In this document: positions 1 to 5,391 of the stretch, one piece after another | Numbering within the stretch: position 1 is the first letter of the stretch | Layout: every line of letters begins with the position of its first letter | Notes under the pieces: generated by a model | Database searches by the model: none | What the model saw: only the letters and a program-made list of their open reading frames with translations | Told to the model about the DNA's origin: nothing | Position numbers and translations under genes: made by a program | NCBI GenBank assembly: GCA_946479535.1 | Contig: CAMLGP010000228.1 | Location: 1-5,754 of the forward strand | Direction: 5' to 3' | DNA length: 5,754 nt | Source: an uncultured Bacteroidota bacterium | GTDB taxonomy: Bacteria > Bacteroidota > Bacteroidia > Chitinophagales > Chitinophagaceae

Positions 1-1584
1 TCGGCTCCACCGGGAAATGCTTTGGCAGGTGCTGCCCAGAAAGAACGTGAGACCTTGCGCTATATTCAGCAACAGTTATCAAGGCCTGATTCAGTGCTGG
101 TAAGTATGCAGAAACTGGTTATTGGAAATAGTTTTGAAAGCGGAGCCTTTGCACCCGCTTATGCAGGGAACAATCAGTTCCTGATCAGCAGCACAAATGC
201 AGACTCAACCGCAACAACCGGAATTAATCCTTATAAGAGCCGCCTTTACTTTGCTACCTACAATAATGGCAGCATGGATGAACTTACGCCTGTAACGCTT
301 CCTTCTGTAGACATGAAACAGAATATGGGAGCGGCTACTCTAAGTCCCAATGGGAAGACCCTGTATTTTACCCAATGGAAAAAAGAGAATGGTAACACGG
401 TATCTTCAATTTATTATTCCAAAAAAGATGGAGCAGGATGGGGGCAGCCGATGCTGCTGGCATCAGTGAATGCCAGTGGATCCAATAACAAACAGCCTTT
501 CTGTTCTGCTGATGGCAATTATTTATTCTTTGCTTCAGACCGTCAGGGTGGTTCTGGAAAATTTGATATCTGGTATGCACCTTTGAATAGCGATGGCACT
601 GCAGGTAAGCCAGTGAATGCCGGAACCGGCATCAATACATCTGGTGATGAACAGGCGCCATTTTATCAGGCCAGTAGCAACACACTCGTTTTTTCTTCCA
701 ATGGAAGGCAGGGGATGGGTGGTTATGACCTTTATTCTGCAACAGGAAAGGAAACAAGCTGGTCTGCACCAGAAAACCTGGGGCATCCGGTAAATTCTTC
801 CCGCGATGATATTTATTTCTACGCACCTGAAAAATCTGCATTGTTAAGCAAGGCGATATTCAGTTCTGACAGAGGAAGTGGCTGCTGCCTTGAAACTTAT
901 GCCATCACCAAACAGTCGAGAAGTAAAACACTGGCTGGTATCCTGAAAGATTGCAATGAAAAGAATGTGCTTGCCGGTACCGAAGTTGTAATGACTGATA
1001 ATTCCGGTAAGACCTGGACCACTACAACTGATGATGCGGGAAAATATGAGTTCAGCATAGAATACTTTAACCTGGAAAATCCTACACTTACTTTCCGTAA
1101 AGAAGGATTTTCTGAAATGACTTATGGCGTAAATGTGGTCAATACAAATGGTTCAGATTTGCTGATCGAGAAACTGAATAATCAGGAATTGTGTATTGAT
1201 AAAAAGCAGGAAGAAAAACTGGTGATCAAGGCAGAAGATGTAGTAACAGTTTATTTCGATTTCGATAAGAGCAACCTGAAAGGAGATGCTATAACGCGCC
1301 TGGATTCCATCTATACCATGCTAATGGAAAACCCTGTTGCTACCATTCAGATATCTGGATATACTGACGGAAGGGGTACTGAAGAATACAATAAGAAATT
1401 ATCCGACAAACGTGCACGTGCCTGTGCAGAATACCTGAAGAAGAAGGGGATTGATGAGAAGAGGATCAGCTTTGTGTCATTCGGTTCCTGCTGCCCGGTT
1501 GAAATGGAGTTGATCAATGGTAGAGATAATGCAGAGGGCAGAGGTAAGAACCGGAGAGCATTGATCAATGTAAAGAAAGAATAA
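1..1584 (+). CDS. PorE-like PD40/OmpA envelope protein, 5'-truncated by window edge
   Basis: The reading frame is open from base 1, so the true start lies upstream; the TTG at 22 is only an in-frame codon. The visible 527 residues show three modules. Residues ~50-300 carry about five PD40/WD40-like propeller blades (S-P-N-G-K-T-L-Y-F near base 346, S-A-D-G-N-Y-L-F-F near 505, later F-S-S-N-G-R-Q-G and F-S-S-D-R-G). Residues ~309-382 resemble a carboxypeptidase regulatory-like beta-sandwich. Residues ~414-525 are an OmpA C-terminal domain with the G-Y-T-D-G-R-G and L-S-D-K-R-A motifs; Asp456 (1366-1368) and Arg471 (1411-1413) are the expected contacts to peptidoglycan diaminopimelate. Propeller, CRD and OmpA in this order match PorE of the type IX secretion system, which also has an N-terminal TPR region and a lipoprotein signal; those would lie off-window. 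Many Bacteroidota paralogues share this order, so a T9SS role is inference. It probably sits in the periplasm, tethering an outer-membrane complex to peptidoglycan. It ends at a bidirectional terminator. Confidence 0.9.
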   Translation, partial: SAPPGNALAGAAQKERETLRYIQQQLSRPDSVLVSMQKLVIGNSFESGAFAPAYAGNNQFLISSTNADSTATTGINPYKSRLYFATYNNGSMDELTPVTLPSVDMKQNMGAATLSPNGKTLYFTQWKKENGNTVSSIYYSKKDGAGWGQPMLLASVNASGSNNKQPFCSADGNYLFFASDRQGGSGKFDIWYAPLNSDGTAGKPVNAGTGINTSGDEQAPFYQASSNTLVFSSNGRQGMGGYDLYSATGKETSWSAPENLGHPVNSSRDDIYFYAPEKSALLSKAIFSSDRGSGCCLETYAITKQSRSKTLAGILKDCNEKNVLAGTEVVMTDNSGKTWTTTTDDAGKYEFSIEYFNLENPTLTFRKEGFSEMTYGVNVVNTNGSDLLIEKLNNQELCIDKKQEEKLVIKAEDVVTVYFDFDKSNLKGDAITRLDSIYTMLMENPVATIQISGYTDGRGTEEYNKKLSDKRARACAEYLKKKGIDEKRISFVSFGSCCPVEMELINGRDNAEGRGKNRRALINVKKE

Positions 1585-1611
1585 GCTAATTAAATACCAA
1601 TCACCAAAAAT

Positions 1612-1648
1612 GAAGGTCAGTGGTTATTTATCACTGGCCTTTTGCTTT
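1612..1648. terminator. Bidirectional intrinsic terminator shared by two convergent genes
   Basis: The arm AAGGTCAGTG (1613-1622) pairs with CACTGGCCTT (1632-1641): ten pairs including one G-U, with a 9-base loop at 1623-1631. On the plus strand the stem runs into a T-rich tract (1640-1648) and would end the OmpA-family transcript 28 bases after its stop. On the minus strand the same stem is followed after two bases by five T residues (complement of 1606-1610), so it can also end the oxidoreductase transcript. The stop codon of the minus-strand gene (1624-1626) lies in the loop, and the right arm encodes its final residues. Confidence 0.8.
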
Positions 1649-2607
1649 ATATCTGCTACAATCTTCTCAGCGTGTTCTCTTGAATTCTCTATAAAGAGAC
1701 GATGTGTGTTCATGCCGCCGCAGATCACGCCAGCGAGATAGATGCCTGGAACGTTGGTCTCATGAGTTTCCTCATTTACATTGGGACATCGGATGGCATC
1801 ATTGGATAATTCTATTCCGATCTTTTCCAGGAAAGAAAGATTAGGCTGATAGCCTGTCATGGCAATCACCCAATCATTGGGAATGGTAACAACGCCATCA
1901 GGGGTCTGAATATCCACTTCATTTTCGCGGATGGCTTTTATGGTAGAATTGAAATAAGCCTTTATGGAGCCTTCCTTTATGCGATTAAGAATATCCGGAC
2001 GTACCCAGTATTTAACTCTTTCGCCTATCTCTGCGCCCCGGATCACCATTGTGACATCTGCACCTTTGCGCCAGGTTTCAAGCGCAGCATCTACTCCTGA
2101 GTTCATGGCGCCAACAACGAGTACTTTCTGAAAAGCATATGGATGAGGTTCTTTGTAATAGTGAGTAACCTTTGGCAGATCTTCACCAGGAACATTTAGC
2201 AGGTAAGGGATATCATAGAAGCCGGTAGCAATTGTAATGTAATCGGCTCCGTATTCTCCTTTATTCGTTTTTATCCTGAATTTTCCGTTACCAGATTTTT
2301 GAGGATCTACTGCAGTTACTTCTTCAAATAGGTGAATATTTAACTTATGGGAAGTAGCCACGCGCCGGTAATATTCCAGTGCTTCAGGACGGGTAGGTTT
2401 GGCATTATTGGAAACAAAAGGAACGCCGCCGATCTCCAGTCTTTCGGAAGTGGAAAAAAAGGTCATATTTACCGGGTAATTGTATAAAGAATTCACAAGG
2501 CTGCCTTTTTCGAGGACCAGGTAATCAATGCCTGCTTTTTTTGCTTCCAGCGCGCAGGCCAGGCCAATTGGGCCGCCACCAATGATGAGGAGTGAATGAA
2601 ATTCCAT
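1624..2607 (-). CDS. ypdA: YpdA/Bdr-family FAD-NAD(P)H oxidoreductase (putative bacillithiol disulfide reductase)
   Basis: The 327-residue product has the usual length of the YpdA family, two-Rossmann flavoproteins that in Firmicutes reduce bacillithiol disulfide with NADPH and work with bacilliredoxins in the cytoplasm. Visible motifs are the N-terminal FAD fingerprint I-I-G-G-G-P-I-G-L (residues 8-16), the family signature around L-Y-N-Y-P and T-F-F-S-T-S-E (41-56), the I-A-T-G linker (126-129), the NAD(P)H fold G-A-M-N-S-G-V-D-A-A-L-E (166-177), and the C-terminal FAD-contacting segment Y-L-A-G-V-I-C-G-G (290-298). There is no CxxC redox pair, as expected. Residue 14, Cys in S. aureus YpdA, is Ile here; the only cysteines are 18, 274 and 296. 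The ATG at 2605-2607 puts the FAD motif at the normal distance from the N-terminus. No Shine-Dalgarno and no clear promoter is seen on its side of the spacer. The family assignment is secure; bacillithiol as substrate is inference, since no bsh genes are in view. Confidence 0.88.
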   Translation of the reverse strand: MEFHSLLIIGGGPIGLACALEAKKAGIDYLVLEKGSLVNSLYNYPVNMTFFSTSERLEIGGVPFVSNNAKPTRPEALEYYRRVATSHKLNIHLFEEVTAVDPQKSGNGKFRIKTNKGEYGADYITIATGFYDIPYLLNVPGEDLPKVTHYYKEPHPYAFQKVLVVGAMNSGVDAALETWRKGADVTMVIRGAEIGERVKYWVRPDILNRIKEGSIKAYFNSTIKAIRENEVDIQTPDGVVTIPNDWVIAMTGYQPNLSFLEKIGIELSNDAIRCPNVNEETHETNVPGIYLAGVICGGMNTHRLFIENSREHAEKIVADIKQKASDK

Positions 2608-2781
2608 CAGGTAAAGATAAAGGCGAAAATGCTGCTGTTTAGTTTTAGGGTAATCAGGTTTTACCGGTCAATTTCAATAAAAAGGTGATCCAGACGTTAT
2701 TGGAAAACACAAATGCACGGTTGTCCACAAAATTGACACGGATACTCAATAACTAGGGAATTATACTTATAAATTCTAGAC

Positions 2782-2799
2782 ATTAAAAGCGATTTTAAT
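2782..2799. promoter_or_regulatory. Perfect 7-bp dyad abutting the -7 box (possible operator)
   Basis: ATTAAAA (2782-2788) and TTTTAAT (2793-2799) are exact inverted copies around the centre GCGA. The dyad ends one base before the TAAATTTG -7 element, so a dimeric regulator bound here would overlap the core promoter of the lipoprotein gene. The A/T-rich composition makes chance occurrence plausible, and no matching regulator is known to me. Confidence 0.25.
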
Positions 2800-2807
2800 T
2801 AAATTTG
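2800..2807 (+). promoter_or_regulatory. Bacteroidota -7 promoter element (TAAATTTG)
   Basis: This is an exact match to TAnnTTTG, the -7 element of the Bacteroidota primary sigma factor. No TTTG or TTG stands at the usual 19-21-base distance upstream, so only half of the promoter is recognisable. Transcription would begin near 2813-2816 and leave a leader of about 90 bases before the ATG at 2908. Confidence 0.5.
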
Positions 2808-2907
2808 CACACTGCTTTTTATTAGGCTGAAAATCAGCAGCGAACCTGAAATAGCTCCATGTAAACAATCAAAATCAGTTATAAACCATAACTAAATCCA
2901 TTCCACT

Positions 2908-3837
2908 ATGTTCAAATCTATTAAACTGGCATCCCTTACCTTAATCATTCTTGTGGCCGGCATTGGCTGTACCAAGGATGATGTGAAGTTGAATCAGACT
3001 CCAAAGGCTGATGCAGGTCCATCCAAAGTAGTTAATCTTCCCGGAACAGTAACGCTGACCGGTAGTGGCACTGACTCTGATGGAACCATTGTTGGCTATG
3101 CATGGACCCAGGTAGCTGGTCCTGAAGCTTCGATCATCGTTAATTCCGGTTCTGCTTCCACGGTTGTTAAAGGGTTTATTGCCGGTGAATATATATTTCA
3201 GCTGCAGGTAATAGACAACGGTGGACTTACCGGTGTAGATACTGTGGCTGTAAAAGTGAATGCACCTGTTGCGCAGACATTGACTTCTCAGCCAGCCAAT
3301 AATCCTAACGAAAGAATGCTCGTTACGATTGGTGGTGTTGATTATAGTGGAACAAATAGTGAACTGGTTATCGATGCGTGGACTGTTAGTGGATCACCTT
3401 ATTTCGGAAGAGCTGCTATCAAATTTGATCTGAGCAGCATTCCTTCTACTGCCACTATTACGAGTGCCAATCTGTTCCTATATTCAAATACTCCACCTGA
3501 GAATGGTAACCTTGTTGATGCAAACTTTGGAACCAACAATAGCCTGTGGCTTCAAAGGATCACCGGTCCATGGACGCCTGCAACTACTAACTGGTCTAAC
3601 CAGCCAACGGTAACAACCACAGACCAGATATCCATTCCGTCAACCACGCAGAGTTCGCTTGATCTGAATATTGATGTGAAGACGCTGGTAAGTTCGATGG
3701 TGAATACCAATACCAACTATGGCTTCATGTTGAAACTTCAGAATGAAGTAACTTATACAAGCCGAATGTTTGTGGCGAGCTATCATGCTACAAAGGCGGA
3801 TAAGCGTCCTAAACTTGTAGTTACTTACACCAATTAA
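2908..3837 (+). CDS. Predicted surface lipoprotein with PKD/K319L-like and DNRLRE domains
   Basis: The 309-residue product starts with a type II signal peptide: Lys3 and Lys6, a hydrophobic core at 7-19, and Cys21 as the lipidated residue. The -3 position is Gly, slightly off the lipobox consensus. Cys21 is followed by T-K-D-D, which fits the Bacteroidota lipoprotein export signal, Lys plus acidic pair, so the protein is probably carried to the outer face of the outer membrane. Residues ~31-118 form one PKD/K319L-like beta-sandwich (D-S-D-G-T-I-V-G-Y-A-W-T-Q-V-A-G-P, then Y-I-F-Q-L-Q-V-I-D-N-G-G). Residues ~119-309 are a DNRLRE domain (G-R-A-A-I-K-F-D-L-S-S-I-P, W-T-P-A-T-T-N-W-S-N-Q-P-T, and a C-terminal R-P-K-L-V-V-T-Y). 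Relatives with DNRLRE modules are cell-surface, often carbohydrate-associated proteins; the ligand here is unknown. No catalytic motif is visible. There is no Shine-Dalgarno; the start is fixed by the signal peptide. Two in-frame TAA codons (3835-3840) end the gene, and it is a single-gene unit. Confidence 0.85.
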   Translation: MFKSIKLASLTLIILVAGIGCTKDDVKLNQTPKADAGPSKVVNLPGTVTLTGSGTDSDGTIVGYAWTQVAGPEASIIVNSGSASTVVKGFIAGEYIFQLQVIDNGGLTGVDTVAVKVNAPVAQTLTSQPANNPNERMLVTIGGVDYSGTNSELVIDAWTVSGSPYFGRAAIKFDLSSIPSTATITSANLFLYSNTPPENGNLVDANFGTNNSLWLQRITGPWTPATTNWSNQPTVTTTDQISIPSTTQSSLDLNIDVKTLVSSMVNTNTNYGFMLKLQNEVTYTSRMFVASYHATKADKRPKLVVTYTN

Positions 3838-3860
3838 TAAAGAGCCATTTCCTGAATATG

Positions 3861-3895
3861 AATGATCGCGTTTACATAGCGCGATCATTTTTTTT
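3861..3895 (+). terminator. Strong Rho-independent terminator after the lipoprotein gene
   Basis: AATGATCGCG (3861-3870) and CGCGATCATT (3880-3889) form a perfect 10-bp stem around a 9-base loop, and eight T residues (3888-3895) follow directly, the first two within the stem. It lies 24 bases after the lipoprotein stop codon and insulates the downstream pdhB promoter. Confidence 0.92.
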
Positions 3896-3956
3896 ATCCT
3901 GCTCATCGGGTTTTTCATCGATTGAAGTAGGGGGCCAGATTGTCTTATTTTCTCTG

Positions 3957-3989
3957 ATTTGTTCAAATGGCGTTCTTACGATATTTTTG
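3957..3989 (+). promoter_or_regulatory. Complete Bacteroidota-type promoter for pdhB
   Basis: TTTG at 3957-3960 and TATTTTTG at 3982-3989 match the -33 (TTTG) and -7 (TAnnTTTG) elements of the Bacteroidota primary sigma factor with a 21-base spacer, inside the accepted range. Transcription would start near 3995-3998, giving a leader of only about 20 bases before the ATG at 4018. This is the most complete promoter in the window. Confidence 0.7.
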
Positions 3990-4017
3990 CCTCCCGTAAA
4001 ACAACATCGGACTACCA

Positions 4018-5007
4018 ATGGCAAGATCTATAGCATTTCGTGAAGCACTTCGTGAAGCATTGAATGAAGAAATGAGAAGGGATGACAGGGTTTTTTTAAT
4101 GGGTGAAGAAGTGGCAGAATACAATGGAGCCTATAAAGTAAGCCAGGGAATGCTTGCCGAATTTGGTCCCAAACGTGTTATAGATACCCCCATTTCTGAA
4201 CTGGGTTTTACTGCTGTAGGCGTGGGAGCCGCTCAAAAGGGATTGCGCCCTGTGATTGAGTTCATGACCTGGAACTTTGCCGTGCTGGCCCTCGATCAAC
4301 TACTGAATACAGCCTCCAAAATGCTTGCAATGAGTGGTGGCCAGATATCCTGTCCAATCGTTTTCAGAGGCCCCAATGGCTCCGCAGGCCAGTTAGGCGC
4401 CCAGCACTCCACCGCATTTGAAGCTTTGTATGCAAATATTCCTGGAATCAAGGTGGTTTCTCCCAGCAATGGATATGATGCAAAAGGTTTGCTGAAACAG
4501 GCCATTCGTTATGAAGAAGATCCTGTAATGTTCATGGAAAGCGAGGTAATGTATGGCGAAAAAAGCGAAGTGCCAGAAGAAGAATACTATATTGAAATAG
4601 GAAAAGCAGATGTAAAGAAACAGGGCAGGGATGTAACCATTGTTTCCTATAACAAGATGATGAAAGTGGCTCTGGGTGCAGCTGCTGAACTGGAAAAAGA
4701 AAATATCAGTGCAGAGGTCATCGACCTTCGTAGCATTCGCCCGCTTGACTGGAAAACAGTTCTTGAAAGCATTAAGAAAACCAATCGCCTGGTGATAGTG
4801 GAAGAGCAATGGCCTTTTGCTTCCGTATCATCAGAGCTCTCTTACCAGATACAGAAAGAAGGATTTGATTACCTGGATGCACCCATTCGCCGGATCACGG
4901 CTGCTGATGCTCCCCTCCACTATGCTCCCAATCTTGTTGCTGCCGCATTACCTGATGTGCCCAGAACGGTTAAACTGGTTAAAGAGGTAATGTATCTGAA
5001 TAAGTAA
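4018..5007 (+). CDS. pdhB: Pyruvate dehydrogenase E1 component, beta subunit
   Basis: The 329-residue product is full length for the E1 beta subunit, which with E1 alpha decarboxylates pyruvate on thiamine diphosphate and passes the acetyl group to the lipoyl domain of E2, making acetyl-CoA in the cytoplasm. The transketolase pyrimidine-binding domain spans ~4-180 and the transketolase C-terminal domain ~195-320. Recognisable positions are G-E-E-V (29-32), the D-T-P-I-S-E-L-G-F-T segment (56-65) with Glu61, expected to activate the cofactor by contacting N1' of its pyrimidine, and R-G-P-N-G-S-A-G-Q-L-G-A-Q-H-S (117-131) with the conserved active-site His130. The segment I-D-L-R-S-I-R-P-L-D is typical of the C-terminal domain. 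An alternative is the related branched-chain 2-oxoacid E1 beta; the overall sequence reads as the pyruvate type, but this is judged by eye. The gene has its own promoter, no Shine-Dalgarno, and tandem TAA stops (5005-5010). The alpha subunit and E2 genes are not adjacent in the window, so the complex must be assembled from separate loci. Confidence 0.93.
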   Translation: MARSIAFREALREALNEEMRRDDRVFLMGEEVAEYNGAYKVSQGMLAEFGPKRVIDTPISELGFTAVGVGAAQKGLRPVIEFMTWNFAVLALDQLLNTASKMLAMSGGQISCPIVFRGPNGSAGQLGAQHSTAFEALYANIPGIKVVSPSNGYDAKGLLKQAIRYEEDPVMFMESEVMYGEKSEVPEEEYYIEIGKADVKKQGRDVTIVSYNKMMKVALGAAAELEKENISAEVIDLRSIRPLDWKTVLESIKKTNRLVIVEEQWPFASVSSELSYQIQKEGFDYLDAPIRRITAADAPLHYAPNLVAAALPDVPRTVKLVKEVMYLNK

Positions 5008-5069
5008 TAATCAGGGTCTACGCTAAAGTATATTACCAACATACTGTTGATAACAGCTTCATTATAGGG

Positions 5070-5102
5070 AGAGTATCGTAAAAGTACTCTTGATAATTTT
5101 TT
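5070..5102 (+). terminator. Weak terminator-like hairpin downstream of pdhB
   Basis: AGAGTA (5070-5075) pairs with TACTCT (5085-5090) around a 9-base loop, followed after six bases by six T residues (5097-5102). The stem is short and A/T-rich and the T tract is displaced, so termination here would be partial at best; the stronger terminator at 5179-5207 could be the real end of the pdhB transcript. Confidence 0.35.
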
Positions 5103-5124
5103 GCAACGCCATGCAGCGTTTTGC
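5103..5124 (+). other. Small hairpin next to the weak terminator
   Basis: AACGC (5105-5109) pairs with GCGTT (5116-5120) around the loop CATGCA. The flanking GC at 5103-5104 and 5123-5124 can extend the stem if two T residues (5121-5122) bulge. It lies immediately after the T tract of the preceding hairpin and may be part of the same 3'-end structure of the pdhB message. Confidence 0.3.
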
Positions 5125-5178
5125 CACATTATTAGCATCTTTGTTATGGTTTTTCATAGGATATTGGATTTTAAAAGC

Positions 5179-5207
5179 GAGGCTGGATTTCTATCCGGCC
5201 TCTTTTT
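5179..5207 (+). terminator. Strong Rho-independent terminator
   Basis: GAGGCTGGAT (5179-5188) pairs with ATCCGGCCTC (5193-5202), ten pairs with one G-U, around the tetraloop TTCT, and five T residues follow (5203-5207). It stands 171 bases after the pdhB stop. An A tract at 5173-5176 gives it some terminator character on the minus strand too. Either pdhB has a long 3' untranslated region or a short RNA ends here. Confidence 0.88.
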
Positions 5208-5322
5208 ATTTCGAAATTTTGAAATTGGGAAATTTCGAAATTTTACCGCTGTATTTGCAGATACAAATCCTGTATTTTAGGGCATAAGCCTCAAAATTTC
5301 CCAATTTCTATATTTCAAAATT
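5208..5322. repeat. A/T-rich direct and inverted repeat cluster
   Basis: The 13-mer ATTTCGAAATTTT occurs twice (5208-5220 and 5232-5244), a 24-base period. Between and across the copies, GAAATTGGGAAATTT (5221-5235) has an exact 15-base inverted copy at 5294-5308, and AATTTTGAAA (5215-5224) has an exact inverted copy at 5313-5322. The right side therefore mirrors 5215-5235 except for an eight-base interruption that repeats TTTC. The 58-base interior (5236-5293) is not repeated apart from a small ATTTG/CAAAT hairpin at 5253-5268. It has no coding content and may be a dispersed intergenic element. Confidence 0.7.
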
Positions 5323-5365
5323 GACCCTCCATATAGCATATACAGCCAAAATGGCCTGATTCATT

Positions 5366-5373
5366 TATTTTTG
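5366..5373 (+). promoter_or_regulatory. Bacteroidota -7 promoter element (TATTTTTG)
   Basis: The sequence is an exact TAnnTTTG match, identical to the -7 box of pdhB and 18 bases before the response-regulator ATG. Transcription would begin near 5379-5382, giving a leader of only about 10-13 bases. No TTTG or TTG is found at 19-21 bases upstream, so the -33 half is missing or degenerate. Confidence 0.55.
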
Positions 5374-5391
5374 CGCCTAAACTGAATTTTA

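Larger units (their letters stand above)
2608..2907. other. Divergent intergenic spacer, 300 bases
   Basis: The spacer separates the minus-strand YpdA-like gene from the plus-strand lipoprotein gene, so both promoters should lie here. On the plus side there is an exact -7 box (2800-2807) with a dyad next to it (2782-2799), and the resulting leader holds a small hairpin, GCTGA-AAA-TCAGC (2826-2838). On the minus side I find no exact TAnnTTTG element. No RNA gene or convincing short coding region is visible. Confidence 0.6.
5008..5391. other. Intergenic spacer between pdhB and the response regulator, 384 bases
   Basis: The spacer contains two weak hairpins just after pdhB (5070-5124), a strong terminator (5179-5207), an A/T-rich repeat cluster (5208-5322) and a -7 box before the response regulator (5366-5373). 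A 58-codon frame from the ATG at 5111 to 5287 is open, but it runs through the terminator stem and the repeats and shows no recognisable protein family, so I do not call it a gene. No tRNA fold is visible. Confidence 0.6.

Noticed and set aside
22..24. TTG as the start of the PD40/OmpA gene
   Set aside because: The frame is open upstream to base 1, and a secreted envelope protein needs a signal peptide, which is absent here; the real start is off-window.
2613..2620. Possible minus-strand -7 box (TATCTTTA) for the YpdA-like gene
   Set aside because: It mismatches the final G of TAnnTTTG, has no -33 partner, and lies so close to the ATG that transcription would start at or inside the coding region.
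2722..2731. TTGTCCACAA resembling a DnaA box
   Set aside because: It differs from the TTWTNCACA consensus, is a single copy, and there are no other origin features nearby.
3640..3966. 108-codon minus-strand frame across the 3' end of the lipoprotein gene
   Set aside because: It is antisense to the conserved DNRLRE domain and crosses the strong terminator; no recognisable family.
3858..4043. Plus-strand open frame between the lipoprotein gene and pdhB
   Set aside because: It starts inside the terminator region, spans the terminator and the pdhB promoter, and overlaps the start of pdhB in another frame; no protein-like features.
4393..4809. 138-codon minus-strand frame inside pdhB
   Set aside because: It is antisense to a clearly recognised, full-length E1 beta gene and rich in Phe, His and Cys as expected of a shadow frame.
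5111..5287. Open frame of 58 codons with a hydrophobic N-terminal half
   Set aside because: It runs through the strong terminator stem and the A/T-rich repeats, has no ribosome-binding or promoter signal tied to its ATG, and its hydrophobicity follows from the T-rich composition.
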